From the NCBI GenBank assembly GCA_019508115.1, contig JAEKMC010000075.1, forward strand, positions 1-41,359: 41,359 nt of DNA, in the 5' to 3' direction. This document shows positions 32,279 through 41,359 of this stretch, piece after piece. Both the position numbers and the translations under genes were made by a program. Every line of letters starts with the position of its first letter. Within the stretch, counting starts at the first letter, position 1. This DNA comes from Sphingomonas sp. (GTDB lineage: Bacteria > Pseudomonadota > Alphaproteobacteria > Sphingomonadales > Sphingomonadaceae). The notes below the pieces were generated by a model. It was not told the origin of the DNA and did no database searches. It worked only from the letters and a program-made list of their open reading frames with translations.

Positions 32279-34807
32279 ATGGTACGAATTGGTGTGCGTA
32301 GGCGTCTTCTGCTCGGTATCGCGCCGATAGTATTGGCCTCCCCCGCCGCGGCCGAACTTGCCGCTCCTGCCGAAGGTCAGGCCCAGAGTGCCACTTCGCA
32401 GACCGAAGAGAGCAAACCGGCCGCGCCCAAGGCGAAGGCCTTCACCACCGGCGTGGCCAAGGGCCGCGACCTGCTGGACAGCGCGATCTCCGCGAGCGCG
32501 CTCGACGATACCGAAATCGAGAAGCTCGGGGCGCGCTCTCTCGCCGAGGTGATCCGCACCATTCCGGGCATCCGCGCCGAAGCCGCGAGCGGCGAAGTGG
32601 ACGGCAGCTACACGATCCGCGGCCTTCCCCTGGCAGCCTCCGGCTCCAAGTTCCTGCAGTTCCAGGAAGACGGTCTGCCCGTACTCGAGTTCGGCGACAT
32701 GAACGGCCTCGGGTCGGACATGTTGCTCCGCTATGATTTCAATCTGTCGCAGATCCAGACGATCCGTGGCGGGTCGGCCTCAACCTTCGCCTCCAACTCG
32801 CCCGGCGGCGTGATCAATCTGATCTCCAAGACCGGCGATGTCGAAGGCGGCGCAGTCCAGCTCACCAGCGGGCTCGATTATGGCCTCTATCGGCTCGACA
32901 TGGATTATGGCGCGAAGATTTCGGACACGCTGCGCTTCCACCTGGGCGGCTTTTTCCGTCAGGGCGAAGGCCCGCGTCACGCGGGCTATGACGCCTACAA
33001 AGGCGGCCAGTTCAAGTTCAACATCACCAAGGATTTTGCCGGCGGCTATATCCGCCTTTACGGCAAGTATCTGGACGATCGGGCGCCCGACTATGAGCCC
33101 GTTCCGCTGGGAGTGAGCGGCACCGATTCAAACCCGCATTTTACCAACGTCGCCAATTTCAACATCAAGACGGATTCGATCCTGTCGCGCAACGTCTCGG
33201 CGCTTGCTGCGCTGGACGGCAGCAACAATCGCACCGCCATCGACGCCCACGACGGCGCTCACATCAAGTCGAAGGCGCTCGGTCTCGAGACGCAGTTCGA
33301 CGTGAGCGGCTGGACCATCAGCGAAAAGTTCCGTTACGAGGCGAATTCGGGCGGATTGGTGGGCAACCTGCCGCTCGCCGTAGCTCCTGCGGCCGCGCTC
33401 GCCTTCGTCTATGGCGGACCCGGTGCGAAGCTGAGCTATGCGACCGGCCCCAATGCCGGGCAGGCGATCGCCAACCCGAATGTGCTCAACGGCAACGGGC
33501 TGATGATGCAGAACCTGCTGCTGGACTTCAAACTGAACAGTCTGGACGACATGACCAATGATCTGCGCGCGACCCGCTCGTGGAATGTTGGCGGCGGCAC
33601 GCTCACGACGACCGCGGGCGCGTACCATGCCCTCCAGAAGTTCCACACCGACATGTTCTTTCAGACCGGTTTCATGGATGTTCTGGGCCGCGGCGACGCC
33701 GCGTTGATCGATATCACGACGGCGACCGGCGTGAAGCAGACGCAGGATGGCATCTTCGCCTTCGCAATCCCGGGAGCAGGCACGTCGTTTCGCCGCCACT
33801 ACGCAGTCGATTACACGATCGATGCACCATACGGATCGGTCAACTACCACGTCGGCAAGCTCGCGATCGGCGGCTCGGTTCGCTATGACATCGGGCGCGC
33901 GCGTGGATCGATCAACAGCGGCGAATTCCGCGGCCTCGACCAGACATCCTTCGACATGAACGGTGATGGCGTGATCTCGGCCGCCGAGCAGCGCGTCGCC
34001 CTCCTGCCGCTGACCAATCCGGCGCCGGTGGATTACAATTATCATTATCTGTCTTACTCGGCCGGCGTGAATTACCGCTTCTCCGAGGGCTTCGCCGCCT
34101 TCGGTCGCTACAGCCGCGGTGCCCGAGCGGGTGCCGACCGGCTGCTCTTCTCGCCGACCGTGTCCTTCACCACCGGCAAGCTGGTTGGCTCCAAGGGCTA
34201 CGATCCCGTCAAGCAGGCCGAAGTGGGCGTGAAATATCATCACGATGCGCTGGCGCTGAACCTGACCGGCTTCTGGGCGAACACCAGCGAACAGAATACG
34301 CAGATCAACACGTCGAGCACGGGCGCGACCCAGCTCGTCCAGATCTCGCGAACGTATGGCGCGGTCGGCGCGGAGTTCGAGGGCAGCTACAGCGTCGGCC
34401 CGTTCAGGGTCACCGCAGGCGCGACCTATACCAAGGCCAAAATCAAGCATGACGCGACGGACGCGAGCCTCGACAGCAACGTGCCGCGGCATCAGCCCAA
34501 GCTGATCTATTCGATGACGCCCCAGTTCGACACCAACCGCTTCACGATCGGTGCGAACCTAACCGGCGTCACCAGCAGCTATGCGCAGGATGTGAACAAG
34601 CTGAAGATGCCTGCCTACACGACCGTCAATGCTTTCGTGCAGTATCGTCCGTTTGATCGCGTGCAGCTCTCGCTCAACGCAAGCAACTTGTTCAACGCCC
34701 TCGCCCTCACGGAAATCGCCCAAGGCTCCATTCCGGCTTCGGGCGTCGTGCTGGCACGGACGATGGCTGGCCGTACCGTTTCGGCTGCGATCCGCTTCTC
34801 GTTCTGA
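32279..34807 (+). CDS. TonB-dependent outer-membrane receptor (full length)
   Basis: An 842-residue receptor. The signal peptide ([16 protein letters not shown]) is followed by a linker and the plug domain: [58 protein letters not shown]. The barrel continues to the terminal strand [12 protein letters not shown]. The extracellular-loop region contains [12 protein letters not shown] (residues 559-570), a perfect EF-hand-type calcium loop. The TonB box is not obvious. The ligand is unknown; the style fits carbohydrate/aromatic-type sphingomonad receptors. A chemoreceptor gene follows 44 bp later in the same direction. Confidence 0.95.
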   Translation: MVRIGVRRRLLLGIAPIVLASPAAAELAAPAEGQAQSATSQTEESKPAAPKAKAFTTGVAKGRDLLDSAISASALDDTEIEKLGARSLAEVIRTIPGIRAEAASGEVDGSYTIRGLPLAASGSKFLQFQEDGLPVLEFGDMNGLGSDMLLRYDFNLSQIQTIRGGSASTFASNSPGGVINLISKTGDVEGGAVQLTSGLDYGLYRLDMDYGAKISDTLRFHLGGFFRQGEGPRHAGYDAYKGGQFKFNITKDFAGGYIRLYGKYLDDRAPDYEPVPLGVSGTDSNPHFTNVANFNIKTDSILSRNVSALAALDGSNNRTAIDAHDGAHIKSKALGLETQFDVSGWTISEKFRYEANSGGLVGNLPLAVAPAAALAFVYGGPGAKLSYATGPNAGQAIANPNVLNGNGLMMQNLLLDFKLNSLDDMTNDLRATRSWNVGGGTLTTTAGAYHALQKFHTDMFFQTGFMDVLGRGDAALIDITTATGVKQTQDGIFAFAIPGAGTSFRRHYAVDYTIDAPYGSVNYHVGKLAIGGSVRYDIGRARGSINSGEFRGLDQTSFDMNGDGVISAAEQRVALLPLTNPAPVDYNYHYLSYSAGVNYRFSEGFAAFGRYSRGARAGADRLLFSPTVSFTTGKLVGSKGYDPVKQAEVGVKYHHDALALNLTGFWANTSEQNTQINTSSTGATQLVQISRTYGAVGAEFEGSYSVGPFRVTAGATYTKAKIKHDATDASLDSNVPRHQPKLIYSMTPQFDTNRFTIGANLTGVTSSYAQDVNKLKMPAYTTVNAFVQYRPFDRVQLSLNASNLFNALALTEIAQGSIPASGVVLARTMAGRTVSAAIRFSF

Positions 34808-34851
34808 GCGGCCGCGGCAGGATCAACGTCCCTTTCTTGAAGGTGGCTCAC

Positions 34852-36696
34852 ATGTTTAAGTCCATGAGCATTCCCCGGAAGCTCGGTCTCTCATTTGCGG
34901 CGATCAACGCCTCGGCGGCAATCGTGATGTTGGTGTTCTTCGCCAACATCATGATGATCCGTGGGACGACGGACAGCAACAATTTGAGCCAGTCGATCCA
35001 CGCCAAGTCACTGGCTTTGGAAACCGCGATCCTGCGCCAGAACAGCCAGTTTCGCGGTTTCCTGGTCACCGCGGACAAGACCTATCTCAAGTCCTATGTC
35101 GAAGGGCGGGAAGATTACGACAAGATCTCCACCGAGCTGGAGACGCTGCTGACCGATCCCGACAGCCGCGCGCTTCTTCAGAAGTCCCGTCGCGAGACAC
35201 TGGCATGGCGCGCAAAATGGGGCGACCGTCTCATCGCCATGGCCCAATCGGGCAAGCTCGACCAGGCGGTGCAAGAGACGCGCGCGGGGGGCAAGGCCGT
35301 GCTCGTGAGCGACGCCGTGCTGCCGCTGCGTGACATCCGGGACGAGCAGACCAAGCTGATCGAGGTCAATTCGGAGCGGCAGGAGAAGGCGATCTCCACC
35401 GCATTGACGACATTGGTCATCGGCGGAGTGCTGCTGATCGGTATCGCTTTCATGCTCGCTCGGGCGCTCAGCCGGAGCATCGCACGTCCCGTCGCCAACC
35501 TGACCAATATCATGGGCGCGCTGGCGGCCGGCGACAATAGCGTCGCCATTCCCGACGTGGATCGTTCCGACGAATTGGGCGCGATGGCGCAAGCGGTATT
35601 CGTCTTCCGCGACGCGGCGCTCGCCAAAGCGCAGAGCGAGGCCGACCAGGCCCATGTGGTCGAGGCGATCGGGCAGGGTCTCGAAGCGCTGGCCGCCGGC
35701 AATATGACCTATACGATCAGCGAGCCGTTCGCCGGCAATTACGACCGTCTGCGGCAGGCGTTCAATCGTTCGGTCGAAGGCCTGGAAGACAGCCTTTCGC
35801 AGGTCGCGGCAACCGCTCAGAGTGTTTATTCCGGCTCCAGCGAAATCCGCGAGGCCTCCGAAGACCTCGCACGGCGGACCGAGCAGCAGGCTGCATCGAT
35901 CGAGGAAACCGCCGCGGCCACGCAGGAAGTGACCGAGATGGTGAGCGGAACCGCGCGCGGAACCGCGGAGCTGCAGGAAGCGATCAGCGCGGTCGAAAGC
36001 GATGCCAGCGAAGGCAGCGGCGTCGTGCGCAGTGCCGTGTCCGCCATGAGCGAGATCGAGAGGAGCTCGCACCAGATCGGCGAGATCATCAACGTCATCG
36101 ACAGCATCGCCTTCCAGACGAACCTGCTCGCTCTCAATGCGGGCGTGGAGGCGGCTCGCGCCGGTGAATCGGGCAAGGGTTTTGCCGTTGTCGCCGACGA
36201 AGTGCGCGGCCTTGCGCAGCGTTCGGCCGGCGCCGCCAAGGACATCAAGTCGCTCATCACCACGTCGACCAATCAGGTCGCGCAGGGCGTCGCGCTGGTC
36301 GCCGAGACGGGGACGATGCTCGACCGGATCCTCGCCAAGATCAACGACGTGACCGCACTGATCAGCAAGATTGCGGTCGCCACCGAAGCCCAGTCCACGC
36401 ATTTGCGGGAGGTCAACGCCTCGGTCGTCCAGATGGACGACATGACTCAGCAGAACGCGGCGATGGTCGAACAGACCAGCGCATGTACGCGCAACCTCGC
36501 AGGCGAGGCCGATCAGCTCGCGGAACTCGTGCAGCGCTTTCGGCTCAAGACCAGCGAGGTCGCCACGGCAAACACCGCGACGGCAGCCGCCCCCCGCAAG
36601 GCACCCAGCGCTCGCCCGGCTCCCGCTCCATCGAGAAAGCCGGTGATAGGCAATCTCGCGGTGAAGCCTGACGAAGACGATTGGAGCGCCTTCTAG
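34852..36696 (+). CDS. Methyl-accepting chemotaxis protein
   Basis: A 614-residue transmembrane chemoreceptor. It has a first membrane helix (about 12-38), then a periplasmic CHASE3-like helical sensor ([25 protein letters not shown], a typical CHASE3 phrase). A second helix (about 186-206, [18 protein letters not shown]), HAMP segments ([20 protein letters not shown], and a second at [19 protein letters not shown]) and the signalling hairpin tip ([48 protein letters not shown]) follow. The C-terminus DDWSAF ends in an xWxxF pentapeptide that tethers CheR/CheB. ATG 34852 is preferred (GAAGGTGG upstream) over TTG 34837. No che genes are in the window. Confidence 0.96.
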   Translation: MFKSMSIPRKLGLSFAAINASAAIVMLVFFANIMMIRGTTDSNNLSQSIHAKSLALETAILRQNSQFRGFLVTADKTYLKSYVEGREDYDKISTELETLLTDPDSRALLQKSRRETLAWRAKWGDRLIAMAQSGKLDQAVQETRAGGKAVLVSDAVLPLRDIRDEQTKLIEVNSERQEKAISTALTTLVIGGVLLIGIAFMLARALSRSIARPVANLTNIMGALAAGDNSVAIPDVDRSDELGAMAQAVFVFRDAALAKAQSEADQAHVVEAIGQGLEALAAGNMTYTISEPFAGNYDRLRQAFNRSVEGLEDSLSQVAATAQSVYSGSSEIREASEDLARRTEQQAASIEETAAATQEVTEMVSGTARGTAELQEAISAVESDASEGSGVVRSAVSAMSEIERSSHQIGEIINVIDSIAFQTNLLALNAGVEAARAGESGKGFAVVADEVRGLAQRSAGAAKDIKSLITTSTNQVAQGVALVAETGTMLDRILAKINDVTALISKIAVATEAQSTHLREVNASVVQMDDMTQQNAAMVEQTSACTRNLAGEADQLAELVQRFRLKTSEVATANTATAAAPRKAPSARPAPAPSRKPVIGNLAVKPDEDDWSAF

Positions 36697-36787
36697 CTCC
36701 GCCGCGTGAACGGTGGATAATGAAAGACGATGGGGAACGAAGTGAGACCGACCTTTACCGAAAAGAGAAAGAAAGAGGTCGCTTCGT

Positions 36788-37942
36788 ATGAGTGCGCTTA
36801 AGTGGAATGAAACAAGCGCGGAGGCCGCCGATTTCGCGCCCGCGCCTGAGGCGGGCACGACCGCGGATCGACCGTCGCCGGCCGGGGCGCGGCTGCTCCA
36901 GACGCTCCTCGCCGATCGCTTCGAACCGGATAGCGAATTGCTGCGGCAGGCGCGGTTCGCGCATGCGATGGGCTCTACTTTGGTCGCCTCTGTCCTGGAG
37001 GCGGGGCATCGCCATTTGCCACGTGCGCCCCGCACCGAGGCGTTGATCCACGGCTGGATCGGCAATCCGTCCGAAGCAGCGCTCGCGATGCGGTTCAATG
37101 CCGCGATCCATGCACTGGCGCGGCATGGGCAGCCGCCCATCCTTCAAGCGCTTTACCAAGGACAGCATGCGGATTTCGATGCAGCGATCGCGCAGGCGTT
37201 GACCGAAAATGACGACTTCATTGCGGACGCGATGCGCCACCCGACCCAGACCAACGAAGTTGGTCGCGCCGGCGCGCTGGTGGCCGCACTGATGACGCTT
37301 TCGGCCGAGCATGGCTTTCCGTTCGAACTGCTCGAACTTGGAACCAGCTGCGGGCTCAATCTCAATCTCAGCGAATATGGCTACGATCTTGGCGGAATCC
37401 GCGCCGGCGCCAGCGGCTCGCCGGTTCTGATCGCACCCCAGTGGCACGGCGCGCAGCCCACCGCCGCGCCATTCGAGGTGCTGTCCGCCAAGGGCATCGA
37501 TCTCAACCCGCTGGACCCGACCGACCCCGCAACCGTCGATCGGCTGATGTCCTACGTCTGGGCGGACGCGCCCACCCGCCTTCAGCGGCTCGAATACGCG
37601 CTGCGCATCGCGCGGCTTCGCCGGCCACGCGTGGAACAGGGCAACGCCGTGCCTTGGCTGATGGATCAATTGCGATTGGAGCAACCCCGCGGCGTGTGCC
37701 GGGTGGTATTCCACTCGATGGTATTGCAATATTTCAGCCCGGAAGAGCGCGATGCGGTGGCGGGGGCGATAAAGGCCGCTGGAGCGCAGGCCTGTGCCGA
37801 TCGCCCGCTTGCCTGGATCAGCTTCGAATGGAACACGGACCGCAGCGAGGTCCAGCTCCTACTCAATTCCTGGCCCGAAGGCCGCACGCGCCACCTGGCA
37901 ACCTGCCATCCCTATGGGTCCTGGATAGATTGGCACGGTTGA
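36788..37942 (+). CDS. DUF2332 family protein
   Basis: A 384-residue soluble protein of the uncharacterised DUF2332 group. Visible hallmarks are a helical N-terminal half (LLADRFEPDSELLRQARFAHAMG), then ELLELGTSCGLNLNLSEYGYDLGG, which resembles motif I of class I methyltransferases, and RVVFHSMVLQYFSPEERDAV and PLAWISFEWN. A methyltransferase-like fold is inferred; the activity is unknown. Its stop overlaps an ATG of the next frame (TGATG), linking it to the MATE transporter. Confidence 0.85.
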   Translation: MSALKWNETSAEAADFAPAPEAGTTADRPSPAGARLLQTLLADRFEPDSELLRQARFAHAMGSTLVASVLEAGHRHLPRAPRTEALIHGWIGNPSEAALAMRFNAAIHALARHGQPPILQALYQGQHADFDAAIAQALTENDDFIADAMRHPTQTNEVGRAGALVAALMTLSAEHGFPFELLELGTSCGLNLNLSEYGYDLGGIRAGASGSPVLIAPQWHGAQPTAAPFEVLSAKGIDLNPLDPTDPATVDRLMSYVWADAPTRLQRLEYALRIARLRRPRVEQGNAVPWLMDQLRLEQPRGVCRVVFHSMVLQYFSPEERDAVAGAIKAAGAQACADRPLAWISFEWNTDRSEVQLLLNSWPEGRTRHLATCHPYGSWIDWHG

Positions 37943-38004
37943 TGTCGTCGCTACCAGCGCGGGACGATGCTGCCGGCCGGGACAATCAGGGAGGACGGAA
38001 GACG

Positions 38005-39471
38005 GTGACCGACGCGACAAGAACTGCCGCGGCGGGACGGACGCACGACCTCACGCAAGGGCCGATCACGCGCACCCTGTTGATGTTCGCGCTCCCGACA
38101 CTGGGCTCGAACGTGCTCCAGTCGCTCAACGGATCGATCAATTCGATCTGGGTGGGCCGCTTCCTCGGTGAACGGGCTTTGGCGGCAACGACCAACGCCA
38201 ATCTGATCATGTTCCTGATGTTCTCGCTGAGCTTCGGCTTCGGCATGGCCGCCACGATCCTGGTCGGCCAGCGCATGGGCGCGCGCGATGTGAGCGGCGC
38301 GCGCCGGATCATCGGGACGGCAACGGGGCTGTTTGCGCTGACCTCCGTCGTTATCGCCTCCTTGGGCTATGTTTTCTCGCCCGCTTTGCTGCGGATGCTG
38401 GCGACCCCGGTGGACGCGCAGGCGCTGGCGCTTGCCTATCTGCGCGTGATCTTCCTTTCCCTGCCGCCGATGTTCCTCGGCATGCTGCTGACGATGGGCA
38501 TGCGCGGCATGGGAGACTCGATCACGCCGCTCAGGCTGATGATATTGAGCGTGCTGCTCGACGCGGGACTGAACCCGCTCCTGATCCGGGGCATCGGCCC
38601 CTTTCCGCGCATGGGCATTGCCGGCGCGGCGACCGCGACGCTGATCGCCAATTACGCCATACTCGGGGTGGGCCTGGCCTATGTCTATGCGCGCGACCTG
38701 CCGATCCGATTACGCGGGGCCGAGCTTCGCTTCCTGCTGCCCGACATCCGGTTTCTCCGGGTGATCTTCTTCAAGGGCCTGCCGATGGGGCTGCACATGC
38801 TGGTCTTCACCTTTTCCGGCCTGGTGATGGTCGGTCTGGTGAATCGCGCCGGCATCGACGTCACCGCTGCCTACGGAATCGCGCAGCAATTATGGACCTA
38901 CGTCCAGATGCCCGCGATGGCGATCGGCACGGCGGTGTCGGCCATGGCGGCGCAGAATATCGGCGCGGACCGTTGGGACAGGGTCGGCGCGATCACGCGC
39001 TCCGGCGTCGGCATCAACATAGCGCTCACGACCGTGATGGTGGCATTGATCCTGCTGTTCGACCGCCCCCTCTTCACGCTGTTCGTAGGCGGCAACAGCC
39101 CGGTCATTCCCATCGCGCGGCACATTCAGCTGATCGGCAGCTGGAGCTTCATCATATTCGGAATAACATTGGTCGTGTTCTCCACCGTGCGTGCCAATGG
39201 GGCGGTCTACCCACCGCTCATCATCCTCGTGATGAGCGTGCTGGTCGGGCGCATCGGCTTCGCCGCCCTCCTCTTGCCGCGTTACGGCACGGATGTTCTG
39301 TGGTGGAGCTTCCCAATCGGCTCCGCGATCTCGCTTGGGCTCGGCCTGATCTATTATCGCTTCGGCGGATGGCGACGGCAGAAGCTCGTCGACCAGTTCG
39401 CCGAAGAGGAAGCCGCCGAACTTTCCTATATCACCGCGGAACCGGGCGGTCGGCTCAATCCCAACGGATGA
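38005..39471 (+). CDS. MATE-family multidrug/metabolite exporter
   Basis: A 488-residue, roughly 12-helix inner-membrane antiporter. It has the N-terminal LTQGPITRTLLMFALPTLGSNVLQSLNGSINSIWVGRFLGERALAA and the mid-protein repeat FFKGLPMGLHMLVFTFSGLVMVGLVNRAGIDVTAAYGIAQQLWTY, the two pseudo-symmetric MATE halves. It exports cationic or organic compounds with Na+ or H+. GTG 38005 is taken as start (AGGGAGG 10 nt upstream). ATG 37942, overlapping the DUF2332 stop, is an in-frame alternative adding 21 residues. Co-transcription with DUF2332 is very likely either way. Confidence 0.94.
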   Translation: MTDATRTAAAGRTHDLTQGPITRTLLMFALPTLGSNVLQSLNGSINSIWVGRFLGERALAATTNANLIMFLMFSLSFGFGMAATILVGQRMGARDVSGARRIIGTATGLFALTSVVIASLGYVFSPALLRMLATPVDAQALALAYLRVIFLSLPPMFLGMLLTMGMRGMGDSITPLRLMILSVLLDAGLNPLLIRGIGPFPRMGIAGAATATLIANYAILGVGLAYVYARDLPIRLRGAELRFLLPDIRFLRVIFFKGLPMGLHMLVFTFSGLVMVGLVNRAGIDVTAAYGIAQQLWTYVQMPAMAIGTAVSAMAAQNIGADRWDRVGAITRSGVGINIALTTVMVALILLFDRPLFTLFVGGNSPVIPIARHIQLIGSWSFIIFGITLVVFSTVRANGAVYPPLIILVMSVLVGRIGFAALLLPRYGTDVLWWSFPIGSAISLGLGLIYYRFGGWRRQKLVDQFAEEEAAELSYITAEPGGRLNPNG

Positions 39472-39652
39472 ACGCGCCTGCGCAAGCCGCCGTCGGCCAG
39501 ATTGCGAAGCCCTGCTTCACACCCTGTCTAGATTATCGCGGATAGTCGATCGCGATCGGTAGCGGTACATCCGCCATGCAAATCCGGCGTCACGCCGCAA
39601 TCCAGCGCCTCGCGATAGTGAGCCCGGTTCGGCAACGGTCAGGGGACCAGCA

Positions 39653-40783
39653 ATGCCCAACGCGCCATTTTCCCGACGCGACATCATCCTGGCTGCGAGC
39701 GCGCTCACCGCGGGCGCCGCTCTCACCGAGCCGCTCAAGGCCGCTGCCATCGCGCCGCGCGGCGATAGCGATCCGTCGACATCCTGGGCGGATCCCGCGA
39801 TGCCTGGCGTGACCCATCGCATCGTCGCGACGAACGGCATCCGCTTGCATGTGGCGGAGCAGGGCGAAGGTCCGCTCGTCATGCTGTGCCACGGCTTCCC
39901 AGAATGCTGGTATTCGTGGCGTTATCAGCTGCCGGCACTGGCGAAAGCCGGCTTCCGCGCGGTCGCTCCCGATCTGCGCGGTTACGGGCGAAGCGACCGT
40001 CCCGAGGACGTCGAGAAATACACGATTCTCCACAATATCGGCGACATGGTGGGGCTGATCGACGCTCTGGGCGCCACGCAAGCGGTGATCGCCGGCCACG
40101 ACATCGGCGCCCCGATCGCCTGGCAAGCCGCCCTGATGCGCCCAGACCGCTTCCGGGCTGTCATCGCGCTTGGCCCGCCATTCCGTTCGCGGGGATTTGG
40201 TGACTTAGGGCCGCCGACGACACACATGCCGCGCAGTCGGACCGCGCTCTTCTACCAACTCTACTTCCAGAAGCCCGAAGCCGAGGCGGCGCTTGGCAAC
40301 GACCCGCGCCGCATGTTCCGTTCCCTGTTCTACTCGCTTTCGGGCGACGGCGCACCGCCGGCCGGCGGTGGCGGGCTCACCGCCGGGATGATACCCCTGA
40401 ATGGCGAATTCTTGACCAATCCGGCCTCCTTGCCGTCCTGGATCCGGGAGTCCGACGTCGATGTCTATGTCGACGAATTCGCCCGAAGCGGATTTCGCGG
40501 GGCCGTGAATTGGTGGCGCAACGTCGATCGCGGCTGGGAGCTCATGGCTCCCTTTGCCGACACCCCGGTGACCGTTCCGGCGCTCTACCTTGCCGGCGAC
40601 CGCGACATCATCGCCGCCATCTTCCGACAGGCCATCGCCCAGCAATCGGCCCTGGTTCCCAAGCTCCGACGGGCGGTCATGCTGCCGGGGTGCGGCCATT
40701 GGACGCAGCAGGAACGCGCGCCGGAGGTGAATGTGGCGATGATCGACTTCCTTCGGCGCCTGCCCGCGGCCGGGTCAGCCTGA
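39653..40783 (+). CDS. Tat-exported alpha/beta-hydrolase, epoxide-hydrolase-like
   Basis: A 376-residue enzyme. The N-terminus PFSRRDIILAASALTAGAAL is a twin-arginine signal. The fold shows HGFPECWYSWRYQLPAL (oxyanion hole HGFPE), DLRGYGRSDRP, the nucleophile elbow GHDIGAPIAWQ (Asp nucleophile), and the cap with FYQLYFQKPEAE. The late acid lies in LAGDRD and the catalytic His in GCGHWTQQERAPEVN. An Asp nucleophile with HGFPE is the signature of soluble epoxide hydrolases and haloalkane-dehalogenase relatives. The substrate is unknown. The small membrane protein follows 24 bp later. Confidence 0.92.
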   Translation: MPNAPFSRRDIILAASALTAGAALTEPLKAAAIAPRGDSDPSTSWADPAMPGVTHRIVATNGIRLHVAEQGEGPLVMLCHGFPECWYSWRYQLPALAKAGFRAVAPDLRGYGRSDRPEDVEKYTILHNIGDMVGLIDALGATQAVIAGHDIGAPIAWQAALMRPDRFRAVIALGPPFRSRGFGDLGPPTTHMPRSRTALFYQLYFQKPEAEAALGNDPRRMFRSLFYSLSGDGAPPAGGGGLTAGMIPLNGEFLTNPASLPSWIRESDVDVYVDEFARSGFRGAVNWWRNVDRGWELMAPFADTPVTVPALYLAGDRDIIAAIFRQAIAQQSALVPKLRRAVMLPGCGHWTQQERAPEVNVAMIDFLRRLPAAGSA

Positions 40784-40807
40784 CGAAGCGACCTGAGAGG
40801 AGACCCC

Positions 40808-41332
40808 ATGTCGCCCCAAATCCTGTGCCTGACACAACTCACCCTAGGCTACATCCCCTGGCTGCTTTGCTTCAGCCTGTACATCTGGCCGAGGCTCAAA
40901 GTGATGGAACGCTTCGATGCGCAGCGCGCCATCGCGGCATTGCACAGCTTTCGCTTCTTCGGACTGGCTTTCCTCATTCCGGGGATCGTCGGCACCGCTC
41001 TACCGGCTGAATTCGCCGCCTTCGCCGCTTATGCGAACTTCGCGACCGGTGTGCTCGCGATGCTGGCGCTCCTCACGGCGAGGATACGCGCCCTATTTTG
41101 GCCGCTCGTCATTGCCTTCAATCTGGTCGGAATCGGCGACATCGCCGTCGATTTCTACCATGCGGTCCACGTGAATCTCCCCGCGGCGGCAGGCCAATTG
41201 GGCGCCATGTACGGGTTCGTAATCCTCTACGTGCCGTTGCAGATGATCACGCATATCGCCGCTTTTTATCTGCTCGCGGGTTCGCGGCCCAGCGGGGTTC
41301 GGTCTTCCGCCGGCGATGCCCCGATATCGTAG
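40808..41332 (+). CDS. Putative multi-pass membrane protein (174 aa)
   Basis: It reads MSPQILCLTQLTLGYIPWLLCF... with about five hydrophobic helices (about 9-27, 48-64, 69-90, 94-112, 130-152). No family is recognised. GAGAGGAG is just upstream of the ATG. It is probably co-transcribed with the epoxide-hydrolase-like gene, and may be related to membrane handling of its substrate, which is speculation. Confidence 0.75.
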   Translation: MSPQILCLTQLTLGYIPWLLCFSLYIWPRLKVMERFDAQRAIAALHSFRFFGLAFLIPGIVGTALPAEFAAFAAYANFATGVLAMLALLTARIRALFWPLVIAFNLVGIGDIAVDFYHAVHVNLPAAAGQLGAMYGFVILYVPLQMITHIAAFYLLAGSRPSGVRSSAGDAPIS

Positions 41333-41359
41333 AGGATTTCCACGAGGGATCAGCAACGC

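Noticed and set aside
1-41359. CRISPR arrays, prophage structural genes and restriction or abortive-infection systems
   Set aside because: No spaced-repeat arrays of CRISPR form, Cas-like proteins, phage genes or recognised defence domains were seen. The 11-bp iterons are too short and regular to be CRISPR repeats.

Overview
The window looks like chromosome of a Sphingomonas-like alphaproteobacterium. It is GC-rich throughout, with TonB-dependent receptors, a PEPxxWA-type PEP-CTERM protein, an alphaproteobacterial fabD-fabG-acpP-fabF-mltG cluster and an rpsF-rpsR-rplI operon. The genus is inferred from gene content and protein style; no 16S gene or marker search was available.

Layout. (1) 1-3226: the 3' end of a TonB-dependent receptor, a zinc alcohol dehydrogenase and an HSL-family esterase that has lost its oxyanion-hole segment (pseudogene). 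(2) 3227-4623: a small possible ORF, an NmrA-like NAD(P)-binding protein and a 62-residue conserved-looking hypothetical. (3) 4687-9166, minus strand: fatty-acid synthesis, fabD>fabG>acpP>fabF>mltG. A perfect 25-bp palindrome lies between fabG and acpP, and an intrinsic-terminator-like hairpin between acpP and fabF. (4) 9167-17271: an accessory block between fabD and rpsF. It holds a catalytic-domain-only tyrosine recombinase flanked by near-identical 23-bp inverted repeats, two tiny ORFs, an OmpR-type winged-helix regulator, and a chaperone-usher pilus operon with DUF4402 proteins (chaperone gene frameshifted). (5) 17272-18545: rpsF-rpsR-rplI with a strong terminator. (6) 18688-23884: a LacI-family regulator, a CapD/FlaA1-type sugar-nucleotide dehydratase, a metallophosphoesterase, a cyclophilin and tRNA-Ser(GGA). 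(7) 24028-31826: a PEP-CTERM protein, a small membrane protein, a membrane-anchored winged-helix/TPR regulator, a secreted PLL-type beta-propeller protein and a 952-residue phospholipase C-family phosphoesterase. (8) 32279-41332: a full TonB receptor, a chemoreceptor, a DUF2332 protein coupled to a MATE exporter, a Tat-exported epoxide-hydrolase-like protein and a membrane protein.

The most interesting unit is region 7. Three upstream regions (of the PEP-CTERM gene, of the phosphoesterase-propeller operon and of the regulator itself) each carry 11-bp head-to-tail repeats of the form GATRAnnnnCY. This is the spacing OmpR/PhoB-type winged-helix proteins use. I infer a self-contained, autoregulated regulon in which the CadC-like TPR regulator controls a secreted phosphoesterase, a putative lectin and a surface-sorted protein.

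The second is region 4. A FimB/FimE-like recombinase between inverted repeats beside a pilus operon suggests a phase-variation switch or a small mobile element.
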